Assembly: GCF_051014685.1 (NCBI RefSeq)
Contig: NW_027479282.1
Location: forward strand, 101,222 to 165,221
Source of the DNA: Ptiloglossa arizonensis
Taxonomy: Eukaryota > Arthropoda > Insecta > Hymenoptera > Colletidae
Direction of reading: 5' to 3'
Length of the DNA stretch: 64,000 bases
The notes beneath the pieces are model-generated. The model was not told the DNA's origin. It did no database searches and saw nothing but the letters and a program-made list of their open reading frames with translations. Shown here piece by piece: positions 38,001-51,190 of the stretch; the stretch's first letter is position 1; every line of letters begins with the position of its first letter. The translations under genes and the position numbers were made by a program.

Positions 38001-41000
38001 TTTGATGGTTTCTCAACCATTCCTTAACTTCATACTCCCATATCTCGCGAACGGATTGACGAAATCGAGAAAAACCTGTTGCATCTGAAAGCAGAAACTC
38101 GCACGATTACAACGGTATGTGTATTTTTGTCCTAGACCATAGTAGTTATTGGTTTCGAGTATCAGACTTGCGAAAATTTTGATGGTTTCTCAACCATTCC
38201 TTAACTTCAAACTCCCATATCTCGCGAACGGATTGACGAACTCGAGAAAATCCTGTTGCATCTGAAAGCAGAAACTCGCCCGATTACAACGGTATGTGTA
38301 TTTTTGTCCTAGGCCATAGTAGTTATTGGTTTCGAGTGTCAGACTTGCGAAAATTTTGATTGTTTCTCAACCATTCCTTAACTTCAGTCTCCCATATCTC
38401 GCGAACGGATTGTCGAACTCGAGAAATTCTTGTTGCACCTGAAAGCAGAAACACCCCCGATTACAACGGTATGTGTATTTTTGCCCTAGGCCATAGTAGT
38501 TATTGGTTTCGAGTATCAGACTTGCGAAAATTTTGATGGTTTCTCAACCATTCCTTAACTTCAAACTCCCATATCTCGCGAACGGATTGACGAACTCGAG
38601 AAATGCCTGTTGCATCTGAAAGTAGAAACTCGCCCGATTACAACGGTATGTGTATTTTTGCCCTAGGCCATAGTAGTTATTGGTTTCGAGTATCAGACTT
38701 GCGAAAATTTTGATGGTTTCTCAACCATTCCTTAACTTCAAACTCCCATATCTCGCGAACGGATTGACGAACTCGAGAAAATCCTGTTGCACCTGAAAGT
38801 AGAAACTCGCCCGATTACAACGGTATGTGTATTTTTGCCCTAGGCCATAGTACTTATTGGTATCGAGTATCAGACTTGCGAAAATTTTGATGGTTTCTCA
38901 ACCATTCCTTAACTTCAAACTCCCATATCTCGCGAACGGCATGAGGAACTCGAGAAATTCCTGTTGCATCTGAAAGCAGAAACTCGCCCGATTACAACCG
39001 TGTGTGTACTATTCCCCTAGGCAATTCCACTTATTGGCTTCGAGTATCAGACTTGCGAAAATTTTGATGGTTTCTCAACCATTCCTTAACTTCAAACCCC
39101 CATATCTCGCGAATGGAATGAGGAACTCGAGAAATTCCTGTTGCATCTGAAAGCAGAAACTCGCCCGATTACAACCGTGTGTGTACTATTCCCCTAGGCA
39201 ATTCCACTTATTGGTTTCGAGTATCAGACTTGCGAAAATTTTGATGGTTTCTCAACCATTCCTTAACTTCAAACTCCCATATCTCGCGAACGGATTGACG
39301 AACTCGAGAAAATCCTGTTGCATCTGAAAGCAGAAACTCGCCCGATTACAACGGTATGTGTATTTTTGCCCTAGGCCATAGTAGTTATTGGTTTCGAGTA
39401 TCAGACTTGCAAAAATTTTGATTGTTTCTCAACCATTCCTTAATTTCAGTCTCCCATATCTCGCGAACCGATTGACGAACTCGAGAAATTCCTGTTGCAT
39501 CTGAAAGTAGAAACTCGCCCGATTACAACGGTATGTGTATTTTTGTCCTAGGCCATAGTAGTTATTGGTTTCGAGTATCAGACTTGCGAAAATTTTGATG
39601 GTTTCTCAACCATTCCTTAAATTCAAACTCCCATATCTCGCGAACCGATTGACGAACTCGAGAAATTCCTGTTGCATCTGAAAGTAGAAACTCGCCCGAC
39701 TACAACGGTATGTGTATTTTTCCCCCAGGCCATTGTAGTTATTGGTTTCGAGTATCAGACTTGCGAAAATTTTGATAGTTTCTCAACCATTCCTTAATTT
39801 CAGTCTCCCATATCTCGCGAACGGATTGTCGAACTCGAGAAATTCCTGTTGCATCTGAAAGGAGAAACACGCCCGATTACAACGGTATGTGTATTTTTGC
39901 CCTAGGCCATAGTAGTTATTGGTTTCGAGTATCAGACTTGCGAAAATTTTGATGGTTTCTCAACCATTCCTTAACTTCAAACTCCCATATGTCGCGAACG
40001 GATTGACGAACTCGAGAAATTCCTGTTGCACCTGAAAGTAGAAACTCGCCCGATTACAACGGTATGTGTACTATTCCCCTAGGCTATTCCACTTATTGGT
40101 TTCGAGTATCAGACTTGCGAAAATTTTGATGGTTTCTCAACCATTCCTTAACTTCATACTCCCATATCTCGCGAACGGATTGACGAAATCGAGAAAAACC
40201 TGTTGCATCTGAAAGCAGAAACTCGCACGATTACAACGGTATGTGTATTTTTGTCCTAGACCATAGTAGTTATTGGTTTCGAGTATCAGACTTGCGAAAA
40301 TTTTGATGGTTTCTCAACCATTCCTTAACTTCAAACTCCCATATCTCGCGAACGGATTGACGAACTCGAGAAAATCCTGTTGCATCTGAAAGCAGAAACT
40401 CGCCCGATTACAACGGTATGTGTATTTTTGTCCTAGGCCATAGTAGTTATTGGTTTCGAGTGTCAGACTTGCGAAAATTTTGATTGTTTCTCAACCATTC
40501 CTTAACTTCAGTCTCCCATATCTCGCGAACGGATAGTCGAACTCGAGAAATTCTTGTTGCACCTGAAAGCAGAAACACCCCCGATTACAACGGTATGTGT
40601 ATTTTTGCCCTAGGCCATAGTAGTTATTGGTTTCGAGTATCAGACTTGCGAAAATTTTGATGGTTTCTCAACCATTCCTTAATTTCAGTCTCCCATATCT
40701 CTCGAACGGATTGTCGAACTCGAGAAATTCTTGTTGCATCTGAAGGCAGAAACACGCCCGATTAGAACGGTATGCGTATTTTTGCCCTAGGCCATAGTAG
40801 TTAATGGTTTCGAGTATCAGACTTGCGAACATTTTGATGGTTTCTCAACCATTCCTTAACTTCAAACTCCCATATCTCGCGAACGGATTGACGAACTCGA
40901 GAAATTCCTGTTGCATCTGAAAGCAGAAACACGCCCGATTACAACGGTATGTGTATTTTTGTCCTAGGCCATAGTAGTTATTGGTTTCGAGTATCAGACT

Positions 41001-41877
41001 TGCGAAAATTTTGATGGTTTCTCAACCATTCCTTAAATTCAAACTCCCATATCTCGCGAACCGATTGACGAACTCGAGAAATTCCTGTTGCATCTGAAAG
41101 TAGAAACTCGCCCGATTACAACGGTATGTGTATTTTTCCCCTAGGCCATTGTAGTTATTGGTTTCGAGTATCAGACTTGCGAAAATTTTGATTGTTTCTC
41201 AACCATTCCATAATTTCAGTCTCCCATATCTCGCGAACGGATTGTCGAACTCGAGAAATTCCTGTTGCATCTGAAAGGAGAAACACGCCCGATTACAACG
41301 GTATGTGTATTTTTGCCCTAGGCCATAGTAGTTATTGGTTTCGAGTATCAGACTTGCGAAAATTTTGATGGTTTCTCAACCATTCCTTAACTTCAAACTC
41401 CCATATCTCGCGAACGGATTGACGAACTCGAGAAATTCCTGTTGCACCTGAAAGTAGAAACTCGCCCGATTACAACGGTATGTGTACTATTCCCCTAGGC
41501 TATTCCACTTATTGGTTTCGAGTATCAGACTTGCGAAAATTTTGATGGTTTCTCAACCATTCCTTAACTTCATACTCCCATATCTCGCGAACGGATTGAC
41601 GAAATCGAGAAAAACCTGTTGCATCTGAAAGCAGAAACTCGCACGATTACAACGGTATGTGTATTTTTGTCCTAGACCATAGTAGTTATTGGTTTCGAGT
41701 ATCAGACTTGCGAAAATTTTGATGGTTTCTCAACCATTCCTTAACTTCAAACTCCCATATCTCGCGAACGGATTGACGAACTCGAGAAAATCCTGTTGCA
41801 TCTGAAAGCAGAAACTCGCCCGATTACAACGGTATGTGTGTTTTTGTCCTAGGCCATAGTAGTTATTGGTTTCGAGT
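35076..41877. repeat. Domain IV: mosaic region between the two long duplications
   Basis: About 38 monomers with no 1-base deletions. It opens with a rearranged copy of part of segment C: GGTATCCAG at 35,142 lies 1,770 bp from that at 33,372. After about 35,380 the offset falls to 1,593 bp, so the GCGTACGGATCG monomer is missing. Further right, GCACCTGAAAGTAG, GTACTTATTGGTATCG and GTGTGTACTATTCCCC monomers are combined in several orders. No other sequence class is present. Confidence 0.8.
36804..37157. repeat. Two consecutive near-identical monomers
   Basis: The monomers at 36,804-36,980 and 36,981-37,157 share GAGAAAATCC, GCACCTGAAAGTAG and TATTGGTATCG. The one clear difference is GTACCTATT versus GTACTTATT. 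Adjacent monomers elsewhere are usually of different subtypes, so this pair marks a single-monomer duplication. The same paired arrangement recurs near 43,530-43,880, 45,655-46,000, 53,617-53,970 and 55,742-56,090. Confidence 0.75.
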
Positions 41878-42290
41878 GTCAGACTTGCGAAAATTTTGAT
41901 TGTTTCTCAACCATTCCTTAACTTCAGTCTCCCATATCTCGCGAACGGATTGTCGAACTCGAGAAATTCTTGTTGCACCTGAAAGCAGAAACACCCCCGA
42001 TTACAACGGTATGTGTATTTTTGCCCTAGGCCATAGTAGTTATTGGTTTCGAGTATCAGACTTGCGAAAATTTTGATGGTTTCTCAACCATTCCTTAACT
42101 TCAAACTCCCATATCTCGCGAACGGATTGACGAACTCGAGAAATGCCTGTTGCATCTGAAAGTAGGAACTCGCCCGATTAAAACGGTATGTGTATTTTTG
42201 TCCTAGGCCATAGTAGTTATTGGTTTCGAGTGTCAGAATTGCGAAAATTTTGATTGTTTCTCAACCATTCCTTAATTTCAGTCTCCCATA
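37850..42290. repeat. G block, three copies with 12- and 8-monomer spacing
   Basis: A run marked by CTTCATACTCC, GAAATCGAGAAAAACC, CGCACGATTAC, TCCTAGACC and GAAACACCCCCG has CATACTCC at 38,031, 40,155 and 41,571. Spacings are 2,124 (12 x 177) and 1,416 (8 x 177) bp. Approximate copies are 37,850-38,750, 39,975-40,679 and 41,390-42,290. The last two sit inside a longer 8-monomer repeat, 39,530-40,679 with 40,946-42,095. CTCTCGAACGG monomers at about 40,700 and 42,470 are 10 monomers apart, so the right-hand copy has two extra monomers there. Confidence 0.75.
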
Positions 42291-42600
42291 TCTCGCGAAC
42301 GGATTGTCGAACTCGAGAAATTCTTGTTGCATCTGAAAGCAGAAACACGCCCGATTACAACGGTATGTGTATTTTTGCCCTAGGCCATAGTTGTTATTGG
42401 TTTCGAGTATCAGACTTGCGAAAATTTTGATGGTTTCTCAACCATTCCTTAATTTCAGTCTCCCATATCTCTCGAACGGATTGTCGAACTCGTGAAATTC
42501 TTGTTGCATCTGAAGGCAGAAACACGCCCGATTACAACGGTATGCGTATTTTTGCCCTAGGCCATAGTAGTTAATGGTTTCGAGTATCAGACTTGCGAAC

Positions 42601-44724
42601 ATTTTGATGGTTTCTCAACCATTCCTTAACTTCAAACTCCCATATCTCGCGAACGGATTGACGAACTCGAGAAATGCCTGTTGCATCTGAAAGTAGAAAC
42701 TCGCCCGATTACAACGGTATGTGTATTTTTTCCCTAGGCCATGGTAGTTATTGGTTTCGAGTATCAGACTTGCGAAAATTTTGATGGTTTCTCAAACATT
42801 CCTTCACTTCAAACTCCCATATCTCGCGAACGGAATGAGGAACTCGAGAAATTCCTGTTGCATCTGAAAGCAGAAACACGCCCGATTACAACGGTATGTG
42901 TATTTTTGTCCTAGGCCATAGTAGTTATTGGTTTCGAGTATCAGACTTGCGAAAATTTTGATGGTTTCTCAACCATTCCTTAAATTCAAGCTCCCATATC
43001 TCGCGAACCGATTGACGAACTCGAGAAATTCCTGTTGCATCTGAAAGTAGAAACTCGCCCGATTACAAAGCTATGTGTATTTTTCCCCTAGGCTATTCCA
43101 CTTATTGGTTTCGAGTATCAGACTTGCGAAAATTTTGATGGTTTCTCAACCATTCCTTAACTTCAAACTCCCATATCTCGCGAACGGATTGACGAACTCG
43201 AGAAATGCCTGTTGCATCTGAAAGTAGAAACTCGCCCGATTACAACGGTATGTGTATTTTTGCCCTAGGCCATAGTAGTTATTGGTTTCGAGTATCAGAC
43301 TTGCGAAAATTTTGATGGTTTCTCAACCATTCCGTGACTTCAAACACCCATATCTCGCGAACGGATTGACGAACTAGAGAAATTCCTGTTGCATCTGAAA
43401 GCAGAAACCCGCCTGATTACAATGGCATGTGTATTTTTGCCCTAGGCCATAGTAGGTATTGGTTTCGAGTATCACACTTGCGAAAATTTTGATGGTTTCT
43501 CAACCATTCCTTAACTTCAAACTCCCATATCTCGCGAACGGATTGACGAACTCGAGAAAATCCTGTTGCACCTGAAAGTAGAAACTCGCCCGATTACAAC
43601 GGTATGTGTATTTTTGCCCTAGGCCATAGTACTTATTGGTATCGAGTATCAGACTTGCGAAAATTTTGATGGTTTCTCAACCATTCCTTAACTTCAAACT
43701 CCCATATCTCGCGAACGGATTGACGAACTCGAGAAAATCCTGTTGCACCTGAAAGTAGAAACTCGCCCGATTACAACGGTATGTGTATTTTTGCCCTAGG
43801 CCATAGTACTTATTGGTATCGAGTATCAGACTTGCGAAAATTTTGATGGTTTCTCAACCATTCCTTAACTTCAAACTCCCATACCTCGCGAACCGAATGA
43901 GGAACTCGAGAAATTCCTGTTGCATCTGAAAGCAGAAACTCGCCCGATTACAACCGTGTGTGTACTATTCCCCTAGGCAATTCCACTTATTGGTTTCGAG
44001 TATCAGACTTGCGAAAATTTTGATGGTTTCTCAACCATTCCTTAACTTCAAACTCCCATATCTCGCGAACGGATTGACGAAATCGAGAAAATCCTGTTGC
44101 ATCTGAAAGTAGAAACTCGCCCGAATACAACGGTATGTGTACTATTCCCCTAGGCTATTCCACTTATTGGTTTCGAGTATCAGACTTGCGAAAATTTTGA
44201 TGGTTTCTCAACCATTCCTTAACTTCAAACTCCCATATCTCGCGAACGGATTGACGAACTCGAGAAAATCCTGTTGCACCTGAAAGTAGAAACTCGCCCG
44301 ATTACAACGGTATGTGTATTTTTGCCCTAGGCCAGAGTACTTATTGGTATCGAGTATCAGACTTGCGAAAATTTTGATGGTTTCTCAACCATTCCTTAAC
44401 TTCAAACTCCCATATCTCGCGAACGGAATGAGGAACTCGAGAAATTCCTGTTGCATCTGAAAGCAGAAACTCGCCCGATTACAACCGTGTGTGTACTATT
44501 CCCCTAGGCAATTCCACTTATTCGTTTCGAGTATCAGACTTGCGAAAATTTTGATGGTTTCTCAACCATTCCTTAACTTCAAACTCCCATATCTCGCGAA
44601 CGGATTGACGAACTCGAGAAAATCCTGTTGCATCTGAAAGTAGAAACTCGCCCGATTACAACGGTATGTGTACTATTCCCCTAGGCTATTCCACTTATTG
44701 GTTTCGAGTATCAGACTTGCGAAA
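42601..44724. repeat. 12-monomer unit F, copy 1 (2,124 bp)
   Basis: Marked by CCATGGTAG (42,739), TTACAAAGCTATG, CCGTGACTT with GAACTAGAG, two consecutive GTACTTATTGGTATCG monomers, and alternating GTGTGTACTATTCCCC monomers. It is followed by a copy exactly 2,124 bp away. The join lies between 44,725 and 44,797. Confidence 0.88.
42780..42974. repeat. Monomer present in D copy 1, missing from D copy 2
   Basis: The monomer with CAAACATTCCTTCACTTC and GGAATGAGG is followed in D copy 1 by a TTAAATTCAAGC monomer. At the matching place in copy 2 (53,041-53,060) the sequence passes directly from GATGGTTTCTCAACC to TTAAATTCAAGC. The monomer is kept in F copies 2 and 4 (about 44,917 and 55,004), so loss in D copy 2 is the simpler reading. 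The loss is exactly 177 bp. Confidence 0.85.
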
Positions 44725-46848
44725 ATTTTGATGGTTTCTCAACCATTCCTTAACTTCAAACTCCCATATCTCGCGAACGGATTGACGAACTCGAGAAATG
44801 CCTGTTGCATCTGAAAGTAGAAACTCGCCCGATTACAACGGTATGTGTATTTTTTCCCTAGGCCATGGTAGTTATTGGTTTCGAGTATCAGACTTGCGAA
44901 AATTTTGATGGTTTCTCAAACATTCCTTCACTTCAAACTCCCATATCTCGCGAACGGAATGAGGAACTCGAGAAATTCCTGTTGCATCTGAAAGCAGAAA
45001 CACGCCCGATTACAACGGTATGTGTATTTTTGTCCTAGGCCATAGTAGTTATTGGTTTCGAGTATCAGACTTGCGAAAATTTTGATGGTTTCTCAACCAT
45101 TCCTTAAATTCAAGCTCCCATATCTCGCGAACCGATTGACGAACTCGAGAAATTCCTGTTGCATCTGAAAGTAGAAACTCGCCCGATTACAAAGCTATGT
45201 GTATTTTTCCCCTAGGCTATTCCACTTATTGGTTTCGAGTATCAGACTTGCGAAAATTTTGATGGTTTCTCAACCATTCCTTAACTTCAAACTCCCATAT
45301 CTCGCGAACGGATTGACGAACTCGAGAAATGCCTGTTGCATCTGAAAGTAGAAACTCGCCCGATTACAACGGTATGTGTATTTTTGCCCTAGGCCATAGT
45401 AGTTATTGGTTTCGAGTATCAGACTTGCGAAAATTTTGATGGTTTCTCAACCATTCCGTGACTTCAAACACCCATATCTCGCGAACGGATTGACGAACTA
45501 GAGAAATTCCTGTTGCATCTGAAAGCAGAAACCCGCCTGATTACAATGGCATGTGTATTTTTGCCCTAGGCCATAGTAGGTATTGGTTTCGAGTATCACA
45601 CTTGCGAAAATTTTGATGGTTTCTCAACCATTCCTTAACTTCAAACTCCCATATCTCGCGAACGGATTGACGAACTCGAGAAAATCCTGTTGCACCTGAA
45701 AGTAGAAACTCGCCCGATTACAACGGTATGTGTATTTTTGCCCTAGGCCATAGTACTTATTGGTATCGAGTATCAGACTTGCGAAAATTTTGATGGTTTC
45801 TCAACCATTCCTTAACTTCAAACTCCCATATCTCGCGAACGGATTGACGAACTCGAGAAAATCCTGTTGCACCTGAAAGTAGAAACTCGCCCGATTACAA
45901 CGGTATGTGTATTTTTGCCCTAGGCCATAGTACTTATTGGTATCGAGTATCAGACTTGCGAAAATTTTGATGGTTTCTCAACCATTCCTTAATTTCAGTC
46001 TCCCATATCTCGCGAACCGATTGACGAACTCGAGAAATTCCTGTTGCATCTGAAAGCAGAAACTCGCCCGATTACAACCGTGTGTGTACTATTCCCCTAG
46101 GCAATTCCACTTATTGGTTTCGAGTATCAGACTTGCGAAAATTTTGATGGTTTCTCAACCATTCCTTAACTTCAAACTCCCATATCTCGCGAACGGATTG
46201 ACGAAATCGAGAAAATCCTGTTGCATCTGAAAGTAGAAACTCGCCCGAATACAACGGTATGTGTACTATTCCCCTAGGCTATTCCACTTATTGGTTTCGA
46301 GTATCAGACTTGCGAAAATTTTGATGGTTTCTCAACCATTCCTTAACTTCAAACTCCCATATCTCGCGAACGGATTGACGAACTCGAGAAAATCCTGTTG
46401 CACCTGAAAGTAGAAACTCGCCCGATTACAACGGTATGTGTATTTTTGCCCTAGGCCAGAGTACTTATTGGTATCGAGTATCAGACTTGCGAAAATTTTG
46501 ATGGTTTCTCAACCATTCCTTAACTTCAAACTCCCATATCTCGCGAACGGAATGAGGAACTCGAGAAATTCCTGTTGCATCTGAAAGCAGAAACTCGCCC
46601 GATTACAACCGTGTGTGTACTATTCCCCTAGGCAATTCCACTTATTCGTTTCGAGTATCAGACTTGCGAAAATTTTGATGGTTTCTCAACCATTCCTTAA
46701 CTTCAAACTCCCATATCTCGCGAACGGATTGACGAACTCGAGAAAATCCTGTTGCATCTGAAAGTAGAAACTCGCCCGATTACAACGGTATGTGTACTAT
46801 TCCCCTAGGCTATTCCACTTATTGGTTTCGAGTATCAGACTTGCGAAA
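44725..46848. repeat. 12-monomer unit F, copy 2
   Basis: Matches copy 1 except for one patch at about 45,990-46,030. There TTAATTTCAGTCTCC and CCGATTGACG stand in place of TTAACTTCAAACTCC, CATACCTCGCG and CCGAATGAGG (43,867-43,900). Similarity to F ends at 46,922, where GAGAAAATCC replaces GAGAAATGCC. Confidence 0.88.
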
Positions 46849-48289
46849 ATTTTGATGGTTTCTCAACCATTCCTTAACTTCAAACTCCCATATCTCGCGA
46901 ACGGATTGACGAACTCGAGAAAATCCTGTTGCATCTGAAAGTAGAAACTCGCCCGATTACAACGGTATGTGTATTTTTGCCCTAGGCCATAGTAGTTATT
47001 GGTTTCGAGTATCAGACTTGCGAAAATTTTGATGGTTTCTCAAACATTCCTTCACTTCAAACTCCCATATCTCGCGAACGGAATGAGGAACTCGAGAAAT
47101 TCCTGTTGCATCTGAAAGCAGAAACACGCCCGATTACAACGGTATGTGTATTTTTGTCCTAGGCCATAGTAGTTATTGGTTTCGAGTATCAGACTTGCGA
47201 AAATTTTGATGGTTTCTCAACCATTCCTTAAATTCAAACTCCCATATCTCGCGAACCGATTGACGAACTCGAGAAATTCCTGTTGCACCTGAAAGTAGAA
47301 GCTCGCCCGATTACAACGGTATGTGTACTATTCCCCTATGCTATTCCACTTATTGGTTTCGAGTATCAGACTTGCGAAAATTTTGATGGTTTCTCAACCA
47401 TTCCTTAACTTCAAACTCCCATATCTCGTGAACGGATTGACGAACTCGAGAAAATCCTGTTGCATCTGAAAGCAGAAACTCGCCCGATTACAACGGTATG
47501 TGTATTTTTGTCCTAGGCCATAGTAGTTATTGGTTTCGAGTGTCAGACTTGCGAAAATTTTGATTGTTTCTCAACCATTCCTTAATTTCAGTCTCTCATA
47601 TCTCGCGAACGGATTGTCGAACTCGCGAAATTCTTGTTGCGTCTGAAAGCAGAAACACCCCCGATTACAACGGCATGTGTATTTTTGCCCTAGGCCATAG
47701 TAGTTATTGGTTTCGAGTATCAGACTTGCGAAAATTTTGATGGTTTCTCAACCATTCCTTAACTTCAAACTCCCATATCTCGCGAACGGATTGACGAACT
47801 CGAGAAATGCCTGTTGCATCTGAAAGTAAACACTCGCCCGATTACAACGGTATGTGTATTTTCTCCCTAGGCCATAGTAGTTATTGGTTTCGAGTATCAG
47901 ACTTGCGAAAATTTTGATGGTTTCTCAACCATTCCTTAACTTCAGTCTCCCATATGTCGCGAACCGATTAACGAACTCGAGAAATTCCAGTTGCATCTGA
48001 AAGTAGAAACTCGCCCGATTACAACGGTATGTGTATTTTTGCCCTAGGCCATAGTAGTTATTGGTTTCGAGTATCAGACTTGCGAAAATTTTGATGGTTT
48101 CTCAACCATTCCTTAATTTCAAACTCCCATATCTCGCGAACGGATTGACGAACTCGAGAAATTCCTGTTGCATCTGAAAGGAGAGACTCCCCCGATTACA
48201 ACGGTATGTGTATTATTCCCCTAGGCCATTGTAGTTATTGGTTTCGAGTATCAGACTTGCGAAAATTTTGATGGTTTCTCAACCATTCC

Positions 48290-51190
48290 TTAATTTCGGA
48301 CTCCCATATCTCGCGAACGGATTGACGAACTCGAGAAATTGCGGTTGCATCTGAAAGCAGAAACTCGCCCGATTACAACGGTATGTGTATTTTCTCCCTA
48401 GGCCATAGTAGTTATTGGTTTCGAGTATCAGACTTGCGAAAATTTTGATGGTTTCTCAACCATTCCTTAACTTCAAACTCCCATATCTCGCGAACGGATT
48501 GACGATCTTGAGAAGTTCCTGTTGCATCTGAAAGCAGAAACTCGTCCGATTACAACGGTATGTGTATTTTTGCCCTAGGCCATAGTAGTTATTGGTTTCG
48601 AGTATCAGACTTGCGAAAATTTTGATGGTTTCTCAACCATTCCTTAACTTCAGACTCCCATATGTCGCGAACCGATTAACGAACTCGAGATATTCCGGTT
48701 GCATCTGAAAGTAGAAACTCGCCCGATTACAACGGTATGTGTATTTTTGCCCTAGGCCATAGTAGTTATTGGTTTCGAGTACCAGACTTGCGAAAATTTT
48801 AATGGTTTCTCAACCATTCCTTAATTTCGGACTCCCATATCTCGCGAACGGATTGACGAACTCGAGAAATTGCGGTTGCATCTGAAAGCAGAAACTCGCC
48901 CGATTAGAACGGTATGTGTATTTTCTCCCTAGGCCATAGTAGTTATTGGTTTCGAGTATCAGACTTGCGAAAATTTTGATGGTTTCTCAACCATTCCATA
49001 AGTTCGGACTCCCATATCTCGCGAACGGATTGACGAACTCGAGAAATTGCGGTTGCATCTGAAAGCAGAAACTCGCCCGATTACAACGGTATGTGTATTT
49101 TCTCCCTAGGCCATAGTAGTTATTGGTTTCGAGTATCAGACTTGCGAAAATTTTGATGGTTTCTCAACCATTCCTTAACTTCAGTCTCCCATATGTCGCG
49201 AACCGATTAACGAACTCGAGAAATTCCAGTTGCATCTGAAAGTAGAAGCTCGCCCGATTACAACGGTATGTGTATTTTTGCCCTAGGTCATTGTAGTTAT
49301 CGGTTTCGGGTATCAGACTTGCGAAAATTTTGATGGTTTCTCAACCATTCCTTAAGTTCGGACTCCCATATCTCGCGAACGGATTGACGAACTCGAGAAA
49401 TTGCGGTTGCATCTGAAAGCAGAAACTCGCCCGATTACAACGGTATGTGTATTTTTGCCCTAGGCCATAGTAGTTATTGGTTTCGAGTATCAGACTTGCG
49501 AAAATTTTGATGGTTTCTCAACCATTCCATGACTTCAAACACCCATATCTCGCGAACGGATTGACGAACTAGAGAAATTCCTGTTGCATCTGAAAGCAGA
49601 AACCCGCCTGATTACAATGGCATGTGTATTTTTGCCCTAGGCCATAGTAGGTATTGGTTTCGAGTATCACACTTGCGAAAATTTTGATGGTTTCTCAACC
49701 ATTCCTTAACTTCAAACTCCCATATCTCGCGAACGGATTGACGAACTCGAGAAATTCCTGTTGCATCTGAAAGCAGAAACTCGCCCGATTACAACGGTAT
49801 GTGTATTTTTGCCCTAGGCCATAGTAGATATTGGTTTCGAGTATCAGACTTGCGAAAATTTTGATGGTTTCTCAACCATTCCTTAACTTCAAACTCCCAT
49901 ATCTCGCGAACGGATTGACGAACTCGAGAAATTCCTGTTGCATCTGAAAGCAGAAACACGCCCGATTACAACGGTATATGTAGCTTTGCCCTAGGTCATA
50001 CTACTTATTGGTTTCGAGTATCAGCCTTGCGAAAGTTTTGATGGTTTCTCAACCATTCCTTAAATTCAAACTCCCATATCTCGCGAACGGAATGAGGAAC
50101 TCGAGAAATTCCTGTTGCATCTGAAAGCAGAAGCTCGCGCGATTACAACCGTGTATGTACTTTTCCCCTAGGCCATTCCACTTATTCGTTTCGAGTATCA
50201 GACTTGCGAAAATTTTGATGGTTTCTCAACCATACCTTAACTTCAAACTCCCATATCTCGCGAGCGGAATGACGAACTCGAGAAATTCCTGTTGCATCTG
50301 AAAGCAGAAACTCGCGCGATTACAACCGTGTGTGTACTTTCCCCTAGGCCATTCCACTTATTCGTTTCGAGTATCAGACTTGCGAAAATTTTGATGGTTT
50401 CTCAACCATTCCTTAACTTCAGACTCCCATATCTCGCGAACCGATTGACGAACTCGAGAAATTCCTGTTGCATCTGAAAGCAGAAACTCGCCCGATTACA
50501 ACGATATGTGTATTTTTGCCCTAGGCAATAATAGTAATTGGTTTCAAGTATCAGACTTGCGAAAGTTTTGATGGTTTCTCAACCGTTCCTTAATTTCAAA
50601 CACCCATATCTCGCGAACGGATTGACGAACTAGAGAAATTCCTGTTGCATCTGAAAGCAGAAACCCGCCTGATTACAATGGCATGTGTATTTTTGCCCTA
50701 GGCCATAGTAGTTATTGGTTTCGAGTATCAGACTTGCGAAAATTTTGATGGTTTCTCAACCATTCCTTAGCTTCAAACTCCCATATCTCGCGAACGGAAT
50801 GAGGAACTCGAGAAATTCCTGTTGCATCTGAAAGCAGAAACTCGCCCGATTACAACCGTGTGTGTACTATTCCCCTAGGCAATTCCACTTATTGGTTTCG
50901 AGTATCTGACTTGCGAAAATTTTGATGGTTTCTCAACCATTCCTTAACTTCAAACTCCCATATCTCGCGAACGGATTGACGAACTAGGGAAATTCCTGTT
51001 GCATCTGAAAGCAGAAACTCGCCCGATTACAACGATATGTGTATTTTTGCCCTAGGCCATAATAGTAATTGGTTTCAAGTATCAGACTTGCGAAAGTTTT
51101 GATGGTTTCTCAACCATTCCTTAAGTTCGGACTCCCATATCTCGCGAACGGATTGACGAACTCGAGAAATTGCGGTTGCATCTGAAAGCA
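48290..51190. repeat. Region with the TTGCGGTTGC and TTCGGACTCC variants
   Basis: Monomers with AAATTGCGGTTGC (about 48,350, 48,875, 49,055, 49,407, 51,176), usually preceded by TTCGGACTCC, occur here and at the matching places in D copy 2 (about 58,377-61,280), and I saw none elsewhere. They alternate with CATATGTCGCGAACCG monomers that have ATTAACGAAC. The region shows subtype clustering within the array. Confidence 0.8.
49335..51103. repeat. 10-monomer unit E, copy 1 (1,769 bp)
   Basis: Starts with the TTAAGTTCGGACTCC monomer. It includes CATGACTT with GAACTAGAG, GTAGATATTGG, the odd monomer GGTATATGTAGCTTTGCC with CATACTACTT (about 49,974), GAAGCTCGCGCG, a CTTTCCCC 1-base-deletion monomer (about 50,335), ACGATATG with TTTCAAGTATC, and CAACCGTTCC. 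Length is 10 x 177 minus 1. Confidence 0.88.

Noticed and set aside
50292..50477. Plus-strand 61-codon frames at 31,708, 50,292, 52,061, 60,379, 62,148 and 62,678
   Set aside because: Each starts at the ATG inside GTTGCATCTGAAAG and crosses the 1-base deletion in the CTTTTCCCC run, which shifts past the usual stop. They exist because of that deletion and its copying by units A, E and D. The same applies to the frames at 9,061 and 10,337, where a CCTATGCC variant or the TTCGATATC deletion removes a stop.
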